Positions 17,674-25,960 of a DNA stretch of 64,000 nucleotides are shown piece after piece (positions within the stretch are counted from its first letter, which is position 1; every line of letters starts with the position of its first letter). The notes beneath the pieces were generated by a model. The model saw only the letters and a program-made list of their open reading frames with translations, had not been told where the DNA came from and made no database searches. The stretch comes from CAZLRH01 sp964562015 (GTDB taxonomy: Bacteria; Verrucomicrobiota; Verrucomicrobiia; Opitutales; JABDGR01): the NCBI GenBank assembly GCA_964562015.1, contig CAZLRH010000017.1, positions 8,059 through 72,058 of the forward strand, read 5' to 3'. The position numbers and the translations under genes are program-made.

Positions 17674-18651
17674 TCATCCGCGCGGGAGGGCTTCGACATT
17701 CACTTGCAGGCGCAGGTTGGGCAAGCCTTTGGTCAACTGGCCTTCCACGCTGTGCTGCATGTCGCCCGCAAATTTTTTCAGCGACGCGAGGTCCTTGGGA
17801 TCGCCGCTGCGCAGGCTGACCACGAGTTGGTTGTCCTCCATCCGAATCGACAGCTCCGCGCCGTTTAAGAATTTGGAATCCAGTTTCAGGACGATTTCGG
17901 GCTTTTGCCCGAGGGAAGTGTCCGTGACCATCATGCGCTCGACGAGGCGTTCGACGAGTTCCTGCAGATCCTTGCCCGGCACCGGTTGGGTCTGCGCCAA
18001 TTCCGGAATAAGCGGCGTACCGGCGGCCTGGTTCAATTGCTGGAGCATGGCGACGCCAAAAACCTCGGCGTCCTTTTCCATTTCCTTCTTGTCGCTGGCC
18101 AGGCGGGCTTCCGGCGAGAAGCGTCCTTCGCCGAGGTCGGCGGCCGAGGCCGCCGCGCCCTCCGTTTTCTTTTCGTCCTGCATATAGGAGGCGGCCCGCG
18201 AAGGGTCGGTGTACTCCATGAGGCGCAGCGGAACCGGCGTGACAAAATACTGCATCGGCGCGGCCATGATTAGGTCGGTGGCCGTGGCGCCGCCCTCGCC
18301 CTCCGAAGGTTTCTCCGGGTCCTTGCGGGTGGGGTCGCCCGGCTTCACGGGCGCCTTGCCGGTGGCGTCGGGCGCGAGGTCGTCGAGCCCGCGCGGAGTC
18401 TGCACCACTTCCTCAGTGAGTTCCTTGAGCACTTTCATGTCTTCGCGCTTGGCCGGGTCGCGGGACAAGCCGCCCGCGCGGGTGCCTTTGCCCTCGCTGC
18501 CGGCGCGACCGGCGTCCTTTTGCTTTTGTTCATAAGCGGCCTGCCACTTTTGCAAATCGTCGGGTTTGGCCGGGCTTTTGACGCCGGCCTTTTTATTTTC
18601 TTCCGATCCGGGCGCGGTCTGGCCGGACTGGTATCCAGTGATTTTGTCCAT
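17674..18651 (-). CDS. sctP: T3SS needle-length regulator candidate SctP
   Basis: A 325-residue protein. The first half is charged and low in order (Lys, Glu, Gly and Pro rich), as in rulers of the YscP/FliK family. The C-terminal part has the export-switch-like pattern EIVLKLDSKFLNGAELSIRMEDNQLVVSLRSGD, close to FliK/YscP C-terminal domains. It lies between sctO and sctQ, exactly the YscP position. Direct sequence similarity in this family is low, so the name relies on order plus the C-terminal pattern. Confidence 0.8.
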   Translation of the reverse strand: MDKITGYQSGQTAPGSEENKKAGVKSPAKPDDLQKWQAAYEQKQKDAGRAGSEGKGTRAGGLSRDPAKREDMKVLKELTEEVVQTPRGLDDLAPDATGKAPVKPGDPTRKDPEKPSEGEGGATATDLIMAAPMQYFVTPVPLRLMEYTDPSRAASYMQDEKKTEGAAASAADLGEGRFSPEARLASDKKEMEKDAEVFGVAMLQQLNQAAGTPLIPELAQTQPVPGKDLQELVERLVERMMVTDTSLGQKPEIVLKLDSKFLNGAELSIRMEDNQLVVSLRSGDPKDLASLKKFAGDMQHSVEGQLTKGLPNLRLQVNVEALPRG

Positions 18652-18663
18652 GGTGGTGAGTGA

Positions 18664-19146
18664 TTAAAGGAGAGCTTCGGCGGGAACGAAATGGCGGGAG
18701 TCCTCGAGTTCGCTTTCGAGGCGATTCTCGGCTTCCTTGGCCTCGCGCGCCAGTTCCATTTCCTTGTGTTCCTCGAGTTTTTGCACGTTGCGCAAAGCGC
18801 GCACCCAGGTTTGGCGGCGCTCCTCGGCGAGTTTTTGGGCGGCTTGCAGGGCAGTTTCGCCCTGCGCGCATTTTTCTTCGCGCTCGTGTTCGCCACTGGC
18901 GACGGTTTGCAGGCGGCGCTGATGGTCGTCGAGGTCGGTGCGCCGCACGTCGTGGCCGATGACCATCTGCCAGAGCCGGTTTTCTTCCCGTGGCCGCCAT
19001 TGTCGATAATCCGAAAGCACCTGCCGCGCCTGCTCGAGCGCGCGTGCCGCGGTGGCCAGGGCCGCGCGGGCTTGGCTGAGCTCGCGCTGGGCGCGATCCT
19101 CGCGGTTGCGGCGCAACCGCAGCAGTCCCTCGAGTAGGTAACTCAT
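18664..19146 (-). CDS. sctO: T3SS ATPase-stalk protein SctO (YscO-like)
   Basis: A 160-residue, almost wholly helical and charged protein, a two-helix coiled coil typical of YscO/FliJ stalk proteins that link the ATPase to the gate protein SctV. The start RLRRNREDRAQRELSQARAA and internal QTWVRALRNVQKLEEH are rich in Arg, Glu and Gln heptads. Its start overlaps the sctN stop by 4 bases. Identity is from position and coiled-coil character. Confidence 0.85.
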   Translation of the reverse strand: MSYLLEGLLRLRRNREDRAQRELSQARAALATAARALEQARQVLSDYRQWRPREENRLWQMVIGHDVRRTDLDDHQRRLQTVASGEHEREEKCAQGETALQAAQKLAEERRQTWVRALRNVQKLEEHKEMELAREAKEAENRLESELEDSRHFVPAEALL

Positions 19147-20489
19147 GATTTGCGGGTGAGTTCGGCGAGTTTTTTGACGGTCTCGGCAAAGGTGGAAGTT
19201 TCGGCCAATCCCTGGCGCAGAAACGCGCCGATGGCGTCCTGCTTTTTCACAGCCTCGTCGGCATCGGCATCGGCACCGGACTTGTATTCGCCGATGCGCA
19301 GCAGCAATTCGATGTCCTCGTGTTTCGACATCAATTCGCGCAAGCGCTGGGCGTTTTGCAGATGCTCCTTGGTGACGAGCGCGTTCATCACGCGGCTGAC
19401 GCTGCGCAGCACGTCAATCGCCGGATAGTTATTGGCGGAGGCGAGCTTGCGCGAAAGGATGATGTGGCCGTCGAGGATGGAGCGGGTTTCGTCGGCCACG
19501 GGCTCGGTCATGTCGTCGCCCTCGACGAGCACAGTGTAAAGCGCGGTGATGGAGCCGCCCGGCGCAGTGCCGGCGCGTTCCATCAGGCGCGGCAATTCGG
19601 CAAAGACGGAGGGCGGAAAGCCGCGGCGCGTCGGCGGTTCGCCGGCGGCCAGGCCGATTTCGCGCTGGGCGCGGGCGAAACGCGTGACCGAATCCATGAG
19701 TAGCATCACGCGTTTGCCCTGGTCGCGGAAATATTCGGCCACGGCGGTGGCGACGTACGCGGCCTTGAGGCGCTCCATCGCAGGCCGGTCGGACGTGGCG
19801 ACGACCACGACGGTTTTTTTCATGCCCTCGGGGCCGAGGTCGTGCTCGATGTATTCCCGCACCTCGCGGCCACGTTCGCCGATGAGCGCCAGCACGGTGA
19901 CCTCTGCTTCGCAATTGCGAATGATTTGGGCGAGCAGCGTGCTCTTGCCCGCGCCCGCGGGGGCGAAAATGCCGAGGCGCTGCCCATCTCCGCAAGTAAG
20001 CAAGCCGTCCAGCGCGCGCAGGCCGAGGGCAAGCGGCTTGGAAATGATGGGTCGGGTGAGCGGGTCGGGCGGCGCCGCATTGACGGGATAAAAGCCCGTC
20101 GAAATCAGCGGGCCGCGCGTGGCGGTGTCAATCGGCCGGCCCAAGCCGTCGAGAATGCGCCCGAGCAGAGCCGGGCCGACGGCCACGCGCAGGGAATCGC
20201 CGGTGGGAATGACTTCGGTGGCGGAGGAAAGGCCGCGCAATTCGCCGAGCGGACACAGGAGCGCGGCATTGGGCGAGAGGCCCACGACCTCGGTGAGCAA
20301 TTCCGGTCCCTCGGGATTGCGCAGGCGGCACAACTCGCCGACTTTTACCTCGGGCACCGAGGCGCGAATAATGGTGCCCTGCACCTGCAAGACCTTGCCG
20401 CGCACCTGCACCGTGCGCGACGTGGCGATGGCCTCGCGGAAAAGTCCGGCCAATTCGCTGGCCGAAGTGCCGTTGAGCAGGGTGTCCAT
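19143..20489 (-). CDS. sctN: T3SS ATPase SctN
   Basis: A 448-residue ATPase of the FliI/YscN family that strips chaperones and unfolds cargo. Walker A APAGAGKST is at residues 176-184, followed by ALIGERGREVREYIEHDLG, the Walker B region RVMLLMDSVTRFARAQREI, and the GEPPTRRGFPPSVFAELPRLMERAG segment. The C-terminal helical region is typical. It is encoded between sctL and sctO. Confidence 0.97.
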   Translation of the reverse strand: MDTLLNGTSASELAGLFREAIATSRTVQVRGKVLQVQGTIIRASVPEVKVGELCRLRNPEGPELLTEVVGLSPNAALLCPLGELRGLSSATEVIPTGDSLRVAVGPALLGRILDGLGRPIDTATRGPLISTGFYPVNAAPPDPLTRPIISKPLALGLRALDGLLTCGDGQRLGIFAPAGAGKSTLLAQIIRNCEAEVTVLALIGERGREVREYIEHDLGPEGMKKTVVVVATSDRPAMERLKAAYVATAVAEYFRDQGKRVMLLMDSVTRFARAQREIGLAAGEPPTRRGFPPSVFAELPRLMERAGTAPGGSITALYTVLVEGDDMTEPVADETRSILDGHIILSRKLASANNYPAIDVLRSVSRVMNALVTKEHLQNAQRLRELMSKHEDIELLLRIGEYKSGADADADEAVKKQDAIGAFLRQGLAETSTFAETVKKLAELTRKS

Positions 20490-20507
20490 GGAGGAAGGGC
20501 GGGCAAC

Positions 20508-21113
20508 TCAGAGCGAGGTTTGCTTCAGCGCGTCGCGCAGGGATTGCAGTTGGGTTTCGAGTGTCGCGTCCACAACGCCGACTTCGGAAACCATGATGCA
20601 GCCGCCGGGTGCGATGTCCCGGTCGGCCTTGACTTCAAAATGCTCCAAGGTGGGCGAGTGGGCGAGCAGTTCCTCGAGTTTGGCCTTCACTTGCGCCACC
20701 TGCTCCGGCGCCACTTTGAAAGTGACGAAAGTCTGCCCGCGCGCGAGCTTGAGCACGCGGTCGAGGTTGGTCTGGAGCAGTTTTTCCCGGTCGCATTCGC
20801 CGACGATGGATTCGACGCCCTGCAGCACCAGGTCCACAATGCTGCCCTGGAGGTGTTGATAAAATTGAATGCCTTGTTCAAGGCGCTCGAACACGTCCAC
20901 CGCCGCCGCTTTTTTGCCTTCGGCCAGGCCTTCCTCGTAGCCGCGTTTTTTTTCGGCGGCAAACGCGGTCTTGCTCTCGGTGGCGAGGGCGGCGGCCTCC
21001 GCCTGGGCGCGCGCGAGCACGTCGAGGGCTTCGACCAAAACGGAATAATCCGCCGCCTTGATGATGGGGCCGGCGGGCCGGACAGTCAGGGCGTCACGGG
21101 TCAGGCGAAGCAT
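20508..21113 (-). CDS. sctL: T3SS ATPase regulator SctL (YscL/FliH family)
   Basis: A 201-residue protein. The N-terminal half is a long helix rich in Ala/Glu/Lys (ATESKTAFAAEKKRGYEEGLAEGKK), and the C-terminal half has the conserved VVDLVLQGVESIVGECD and APEQVAQVKAKLEELLAHSP segments of HrpE/YscL. It forms a dimer that holds the ATPase to the sorting platform. It overlaps sctK by 13 bases and lies 18 bases from sctN. Confidence 0.93.
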   Translation of the reverse strand: MLRLTRDALTVRPAGPIIKAADYSVLVEALDVLARAQAEAAALATESKTAFAAEKKRGYEEGLAEGKKAAAVDVFERLEQGIQFYQHLQGSIVDLVLQGVESIVGECDREKLLQTNLDRVLKLARGQTFVTFKVAPEQVAQVKAKLEELLAHSPTLEHFEVKADRDIAPGGCIMVSEVGVVDATLETQLQSLRDALKQTSL

Positions 21114-21787
21114 GGTTGCAACTCGGGATTGATTTCGCGCGGGGCGAGGGTGGCGAGCAGGTGGCAGGCGGCGGCGTGCTCGTCCGCGCTGGGCTCGGTG
21201 GCGGGTGCGGTTTGGTGTTCGGCGGGCGGAAAACGCAATTGCAGGCGGCGGGCGAGGGGAGCGGGGTAGTGGTGGGTGGCGGCCGCGAGCAAACGGTCTT
21301 CCGCGGCCGACATGTCGTGGGCGAGATTGGCCAAATTAATTTCGGGGCGCGGCAGGCTTTCCGGCCAATGGTACAGCGGGGCGCGTTGCAGGACGAAGTG
21401 CCAGGCCTCGTCACCAAGCTGGGCTTGGAGTTGGGCGCGTTCGCTGGGCCGCACCAAGCGGCGTAAAACCGGCGCGGCCAGCGTGAGGGCGGCCAACCGC
21501 AGGAGCCGGCGCAAGTCCGCCGTCTCCAACAGCGCGAGCCGGCGCGCGGGTTCGGCAAAGTCGTAACAATACTCCTCCGGCAGCCCGAGGCGGGCGCGCA
21601 GCCAGCGCAAAAAGTTTGCGCGCACGCGAGGCTGGCCGCGGAGCTTCGCCGCGAGCGCGGGATCCACGAATTGGCGCCAGTGGCCGGCGTGCGCGAAGGA
21701 AAGCGGATCGAAGTTCAGCGCGAGAATGCGGCCAACCCAGGCGGGCGACGGCGCCCACGGCCACGGCGGTGTGATATCATGCGGCAT
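21101..21787 (-). CDS. sctK: T3SS sorting-platform adaptor SctK
   Basis: A 228-residue soluble protein rich in Leu, Ala and Arg. It lies between sctJ and sctL and overlaps both (about 11 and 13 bases), the YscK/OrgA/MxiK position. Features are FDPLSFAHAGHWRQFVDPALA near the start, which resembles the N-terminal HrpD5/YscK pattern, and a helical core. SctK links SctD to SctQ. Sequence conservation in this family is low, so the call depends partly on order. Confidence 0.82.
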   Translation of the reverse strand: MPHDITPPWPWAPSPAWVGRILALNFDPLSFAHAGHWRQFVDPALAAKLRGQPRVRANFLRWLRARLGLPEEYCYDFAEPARRLALLETADLRRLLRLAALTLAAPVLRRLVRPSERAQLQAQLGDEAWHFVLQRAPLYHWPESLPRPEINLANLAHDMSAAEDRLLAAATHHYPAPLARRLQLRFPPAEHQTAPATEPSADEHAAACHLLATLAPREINPELQPCFA

Positions 21788-22565
21788 GGGCGCCCTCCCG
21801 CTTGGCGGCGGCCCGTCCGCGCACGGTGCGCCACGCGGCCACGCCGCCGAAGCCCGCCACGGCAATGCCGAGGGCGGCGATGGGCGCGGCCCAGGACGGC
21901 CAATCCATCGGCGTGGCCGCCGAAGCCGGATCGTAGCCCGTGATACCGGAAAAGTCGGTGTAATCCCATTCGTTCGTGCCGAAAGTGACCACGGTAATCT
22001 TGTCGGCTTCCAGCCCCAGGACGCTATTGAGCACGAGGTCCTTGATTTTGGGCACTTCCTTTTCAATCGGGTGGCCTTCGCGGTATTTGATGAACACGGA
22101 GGCGGACGAAACGCGGGTCGCCGTTGGATCGTCGCTCGCGCCCAGGACGATGAACACCTGCGCGGAGACGATGCCGTTGACGCGCTCGATGGTTTTACCC
22201 AATTCGTCCGCGAGCGCAAAATTGTGCCGCATGGCCTCCGCGCCGGGCGAGGAAATGAGGCCCTGGTTCTTCACCAAATCGGCGAGCGCCGTCGAATGGT
22301 TCATGGGATAGCCGAAAAAATTGAGCACGTTGATGGCCGCCGGGAAATCCTTGTGGTCCACTAACAGAGTAAACTGGCCTTCGGCGCCGGCGGTCTTTTC
22401 GCACGGCACGCCCATGCGCACAAGCAGCGCCATCATGAGGTTGACCTGGCTCTCCGGCAGGTTGGTGTAAAGCGCGACCTTTTCCTGGCAACCGCTCAGC
22501 AACGCCAGGCAGAAGAGGGCGACAGCGAGCACGAATGAGCGCGAGCGGGTGGACATGGCGGCCAT
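21777..22565 (-). CDS. sctJ: T3SS inner-membrane ring lipoprotein SctJ
   Basis: A 262-residue member of the YscJ/PrgK/FliF family. A lipoprotein signal ends in LLSGC, followed by EKVALYTNLPESQVNLMMALL, the family's N-terminal ring-building motif, and GKTIERVNGIVSAQVFIVL. A single C-terminal membrane helix (WAAPIAALGIAVAGFGGVAA) and basic tail follow. It builds the inner-membrane ring with SctD. Start overlaps the sctI stop as TAATG. Confidence 0.96.
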   Translation of the reverse strand: MAAMSTRSRSFVLAVALFCLALLSGCQEKVALYTNLPESQVNLMMALLVRMGVPCEKTAGAEGQFTLLVDHKDFPAAINVLNFFGYPMNHSTALADLVKNQGLISSPGAEAMRHNFALADELGKTIERVNGIVSAQVFIVLGASDDPTATRVSSASVFIKYREGHPIEKEVPKIKDLVLNSVLGLEADKITVVTFGTNEWDYTDFSGITGYDPASAATPMDWPSWAAPIAALGIAVAGFGGVAAWRTVRGRAAAKREGAHAA

Positions 22566-23011
22566 TATCCCTGATTTTTCAGGAATGTCTGCATATTTTG
22601 ATTGGTTTTTTTAACGACGTTCATCTGCGTCTGCGTCACGATGCCCAATTCCATGACCTTGGCGTTCACAATGGCCATGTCCGCGGCGGTGATTTCCTTC
22701 TTCTGCGTCAGTTCCATGAGCTGCTGGTGGAGCTGCTGATGGGGCTGATCCACCTGCTTTTGCATGTTGGTGAGCATGTTCGTGGCCGCCTTTTGGGCGC
22801 CGTCGGGCCCGCCCGCCGCGCCCGCGGGCGCCATTTGGCCCACTCCGCCGGGGCCCTGGCCCATGGCGCTTTGAAACGTGGCGATGTCCTGGGACTTGGC
22901 CTGGTGCCCCAAGTCCAGCCCGCCCGCCCCGGCTCCGTGCGATGACCCTCCTCCCTTCGTGGCCACATCGGTCACGACCTTGGACAGGCTCTCGCCAATT
23001 TTCATATCCAT
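22565..23011 (-). CDS. sctI: T3SS inner rod protein SctI
   Basis: A 148-residue protein with a Gly/Gln-rich N-terminus and a C-terminal helical hairpin (MNVVKKTNQNMQTFLKNQG at the end) of the YscI/PrgJ type. The segment ELGIVTQ is shared with the two needle proteins in the same operon. It precedes sctJ in the operon, the YscI position. The start was chosen at MDMKIGES, preceded by a pyrimidine-rich stretch; a second ATG two codons later could also serve. Confidence 0.85.
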   Translation of the reverse strand: MDMKIGESLSKVVTDVATKGGGSSHGAGAGGLDLGHQAKSQDIATFQSAMGQGPGGVGQMAPAGAAGGPDGAQKAATNMLTNMQKQVDQPHQQLHQQLMELTQKKEITAADMAIVNAKVMELGIVTQTQMNVVKKTNQNMQTFLKNQG

Positions 23012-23090
23012 GGTGGTAGTGGGTTGGGCCGCACGCGTCCACCGCTCCCGGCCTAACCGGCAGCGACACAGCGGGCGGCTGGGGATTAAT

Positions 23091-23459
23091 TTAGCGGAAG
23101 TCCTGAACGAGTGCAAGCGCCTCCGGGTCCTTGCTGCTTTGGAGGATCTCGTCCCGTATCTGGTCGCTGCGGGCCGATTGGCCCGCAATCCTGAGATACA
23201 GGGCAAGGACACTTTTCAGCAGGTCCTTCTTCGGATTCGCCCCGGCTCCGGCGACGGCCTGTTCGAGCACCTTGATGGCGCCATCCATGTCGCCCTTGGC
23301 CTGATAATTCATGGCCAGGCCCAAGTAGGCCACGGCGGCGTTGGGTTTCCACGCGGCGATGGCCTCGTAGATTTTGGCGGCTTCGGTGTTGCAGTTGGTA
23401 TAAACCGCAATGGCGCCGGCTTCGGCGAGCCGCTGGAGCAGGATGTCGGGGGCTTCCAT
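23091..23459 (-). CDS. yscG: YscG-like TPR co-chaperone of the needle protein
   Basis: A 122-residue helical protein with tetratricopeptide-like pairs: AAKIYEAIAAWKPNAAVAYLGLAM and YQAKGDMDGAIKVLEQAVAGAG. In Yersinia, YscG together with YscE keeps the needle subunit soluble in the cytoplasm. This gene lies directly after the needle genes, and a small YscE-like gene precedes them, so the same role is likely. The similarity is by pattern, not by a unique motif. Confidence 0.78.
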   Translation of the reverse strand: MEAPDILLQRLAEAGAIAVYTNCNTEAAKIYEAIAAWKPNAAVAYLGLAMNYQAKGDMDGAIKVLEQAVAGAGANPKKDLLKSVLALYLRIAGQSARSDQIRDEILQSSKDPEALALVQDFR

Positions 23460-23501
23460 GGAATGAGGACGAAGGAGGTGGAGGTGGCGGGAAACGGCGG
23501 A

Positions 23502-23741
23502 CTAGTCCACCGTGCGGTTGATTTTGTCGAAGACCCCCTTGTAGGTCTTCTGGGCGTTCATCAACTGCTGGGTCACAATGCCGAGCTCGTTGACGGCGGC
23601 GGTGATTTCGGCGCTTTGGGACGCCGTCATCGTCGAGCCGGTCATCGACGTCATCTTGTTATAGACGCTGTCGGTTTTGGACTGGATGAGCTCGCCGAAC
23701 TTCGACGCCATCTGCGAGAAGGATACATTAGCTGAGGGCAT
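23502..23741 (-). CDS. sctF1: T3SS needle protein SctF, copy 1
   Basis: A 79-residue needle subunit of the MxiH/PrgI/YscF family. It is a helix-turn-helix protein; the turn is around MTSMTGSTM and the C-terminal helix has ELGIVTQQLMNAQKTYKGVF. It is nearly identical to the neighbouring copy, differing at the first residues and at a few positions (Gln/Glu and Ser/Gln in helix 1, Ala/Ser in the middle). Both lie between the YscE-like and YscG-like chaperone genes. Confidence 0.92.
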   Translation of the reverse strand: MPSANVSFSQMASKFGELIQSKTDSVYNKMTSMTGSTMTASQSAEITAAVNELGIVTQQLMNAQKTYKGVFDKINRTVD

Positions 23742-23791
23742 GGGCGGGTATGGTTAAGGAAGGAAGGCGGGCGGGAGGGCCGCAGCGGCGC

Positions 23792-24025
23792 TTAGTCCAC
23801 CGTGCGGTTGATCTTGTCGAAGACGCCTTTGTAGGTCTTCTGCGCGTTCATGAGCTGCTGGGTCACGATGCCCAATTCATTGACGGACGCGGTGATTTCG
23901 GCGCTTTGGGAGGCCGTCATCGTCGAGCCGGTCATCGACGTCATCTTGTTATAGACGCTGTCGGTTTTCTGCTGGATGAGTTCGCCGAATTTCGACGCCA
24001 TCTCGGAGAAGGATACATTAGCCAT
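23792..24025 (-). CDS. sctF2: T3SS needle protein SctF, copy 2
   Basis: A 77-residue needle subunit, near-identical to copy 1 over about 74 positions. Differences are the first residues (MANVSFSEM versus MPSANVSFSQM), Gln for Ser in helix 1 and Ser for Ala near the middle. It is upstream of copy 1 in transcription. The start is the ATG of MANVSFSEM; an in-frame ATG further up would add a basic tail unlike needle proteins. DNA identity is also high, with most changes in third codon positions, so the duplication is old enough to have drifted under selection. Confidence 0.92.
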   Translation of the reverse strand: MANVSFSEMASKFGELIQQKTDSVYNKMTSMTGSTMTASQSAEITASVNELGIVTQQLMNAQKTYKGVFDKINRTVD

Positions 24026-24075
24026 GGTAGTGTGTGATTGGAGGTTGGACGGGCGGGGTGGATTACGGCCGCGGA

Positions 24076-24333
24076 TTAGTCGCGACCATAAAGGATTTTC
24101 CAATAGCTGTCCACGATGCCGGCGGCGAGCGCCGTGGCTTCGAGCAGCTTCTGGTGTTTGTCGAATTCATCGGGGGCGAGGCCGGCGTCAACCTTGGCCT
24201 TGACCTGATTGTAGGACAGTTCGAAAAATGCGCGCAGCTCGTCGCTGTACTGACCCTTTTCATCGGCGTTGAGCTTGGTCTGCATTTCGCAGAGCGTGAA
24301 CGCTTCGTCGGAAGCTGGGGGCACGGAGTTCAT
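24076..24333 (-). CDS. yscE: YscE-like small co-chaperone of the needle protein
   Basis: An 85-residue all-helical charged protein (ALCEMQ-type helix, then LRAFFELSYNQVKAKVDAGL and HQKLLEATALAAGIVDSYW). It lies directly downstream of sctD, whose last codon overlaps its start (ATGA), and upstream of the needle genes, the YscE position. In Yersinia YscE-YscG bind YscF. Length is slightly longer than YscE. The name relies on position, size and helical content. Confidence 0.68.
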   Translation of the reverse strand: MNSVPPASDEAFTLCEMQTKLNADEKGQYSDELRAFFELSYNQVKAKVDAGLAPDEFDKHQKLLEATALAAGIVDSYWKILYGRD

Positions 24334-25649
24334 GGGGGGGAAAGGTTGAATTGGAGTTGCACGTCGCCCTGGCGCACGCGCACGGCGGTCGGGGTGATGT
24401 CCGACAACACCCATCCCTCAGCAAGCGCCGAGCCAGCGTGGAGGACGTTGTCGTTGTTGAGCCGCACCCAGGCCAGGTCGCCGGAGCGCAGGGCCACAAT
24501 CTGGCCACCGAGGATTTGATTTTGCAAGCGGGATTCGTCCACCAACTGCACGCCCGTAAGGTCTAACGGCGTTTGGGGCTGGCGCGCCCGCAGGGTGCTT
24601 TGCAACCGCGCCCACGGGTCGGCGGCGTCGCGGGGCAGGAGTCCGGCCACAGTTACTTTGTCCGCTTGCACGGATACTTTGAGATAAGGCGACAGGGAAT
24701 ATTCCCGCAAAAGATCGCGAATGGTCTGCGCGGTGGTTTCGCCGACGCCGACGTCCACCTGCAAGGCGTCGGTGCGCGGCAGCAGGGTTTGGATGTTGGC
24801 GACCACGCCGTTCAGGCCGGCGACGGTGGGCGAGTAACCGCGCAAACGGATGCGCTCCATGCCCACGGGTTCGGCCGTCATGTCCACATTGTAAAGCTGG
24901 ATGACACTCCGGCAACTATTGACCATGGCTTCCCAGCTTTGCACATTGAAGCGCAGGCGCAGGCAGAGCGAATTCAGGGTGTTGCGCAGATCCTTCAGCG
25001 TCTGGTCGTCCGGCACGCGGCCAATGATTTGAAAGACGTGCTGGTTGGTGTGGTAACTTAAATCGCCCCGGTCCTTGAACTGGTTGAGCGCCGCCTTGAG
25101 GTCCGCTTCCTCGTCGGCGACGGACCGCTCGGGCTTGAGCCCCGTCGTGGCGAAACCGTAACCCGCGGCCCCCAGCAAGCCCAGCGCCACCACGACACAG
25201 GCCGCGGCCAGGCCCCAGCCGGGACGGCGTTTCGCCGGCGGCGCAGCCTTGGCGGCGGCCGCGAGCGCGGGCCGGGCCTTGGCGGATTCAATCAGGGTTT
25301 CCTCGGGAAAATGCAGCACCGGCCACGCGGCGTCGCGCGCGCCAAAGGCCAGATGGGTCGAGCCCACGGTTAATACTTTATAAAGGGGAATAGTATGGGT
25401 GCCCGGCCCGAGCGGCTGGCCGTCGAGGGCGCTCGGCTCGGCCAGGATGCGGGCCTCCACCTGCGCGCCGGCGCGGCGCAATTCCAGGTGTTTGTCGGCC
25501 AGCAGGCGGTCCTCCAAAACGATGTCCCCGCCGGGGTCCCGCCCCACCGCCAGCGGCTCCACGCCCAACTCAATCTCCGCTCCCAAGTGGACGCCAGAGA
25601 GTACCTTGAGAATGAGGGGAGCGCCCTCGGTTTCCTTGCCTGTAGCCAT
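24330..25649 (-). CDS. sctD: T3SS inner-membrane ring protein SctD (YscD family)
   Basis: A 439-residue bitopic protein. Residues 10-105 are an FHA-like domain (LAVGRDPGGDIVLEDRLLADKH), a single membrane helix lies at about 144-168, and the periplasmic part contains repeated ring-building BON/secretin-like motifs (FQIIGRVPDDQTL, VTVAGLLPRDAAD). With SctJ it forms the inner-membrane ring and docks the sorting platform. It is the first gene of the long operon, with the divergent lipoprotein gene about 310 bases away. The start was chosen at MATGKETEG; longer versions lack a membrane or signal rationale. Confidence 0.93.
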   Translation of the reverse strand: MATGKETEGAPLILKVLSGVHLGAEIELGVEPLAVGRDPGGDIVLEDRLLADKHLELRRAGAQVEARILAEPSALDGQPLGPGTHTIPLYKVLTVGSTHLAFGARDAAWPVLHFPEETLIESAKARPALAAAAKAAPPAKRRPGWGLAAACVVVALGLLGAAGYGFATTGLKPERSVADEEADLKAALNQFKDRGDLSYHTNQHVFQIIGRVPDDQTLKDLRNTLNSLCLRLRFNVQSWEAMVNSCRSVIQLYNVDMTAEPVGMERIRLRGYSPTVAGLNGVVANIQTLLPRTDALQVDVGVGETTAQTIRDLLREYSLSPYLKVSVQADKVTVAGLLPRDAADPWARLQSTLRARQPQTPLDLTGVQLVDESRLQNQILGGQIVALRSGDLAWVRLNNDNVLHAGSALAEGWVLSDITPTAVRVRQGDVQLQFNLSPP

Positions 25650-25960
25650 CGCAGTTCCCAGACGGGAGTGTACAATTAGCGGCGGCGGAATACTTGAGGC
25701 AACAACAATTATCAAGCCGTTGGTGAAATTGCCCCCGGCGATTGGGCGTAGCGCCGGGCCGGGGTCGGGTTTAAGGCCCGCGGCGCCGCTTTCGTGGCCC
25801 CGCAATTCGGCTCGACCAGCCCCGGCTCCGTCAGCAAATTGGCCTTACCGCCCTCCGCCACCCCTAACCCAAAGCCTGCCTCGAAATACTTAGGTCGAAA
25901 GGTTCAAGCTGGCCTCTTTGTGCTTTTCCTAGACCCGAATGCTCCACCTCCCGCAAGCCA
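25650..25960. other. Intergenic region between divergent sctD operon and lipoprotein gene
   Basis: About 311 bases with no convincing coding frame. It must hold the promoter for the sctD operon (reading left) and for the lipoprotein gene (reading right). Two related short strings, AATACTTGAGGCA and AATACTTAGGTCG, occur about 190 bases apart and could be operator half-sites, but the resemblance is weak. No clear sigma-70 or sigma-54 promoter is recognised. Confidence 0.4.

Noticed and set aside
19842..21269. A long plus-strand frame opposite sctN/sctL
   Set aside because: The minus-strand genes carry conserved ATPase and SctL motifs; the plus frame has shadow composition.
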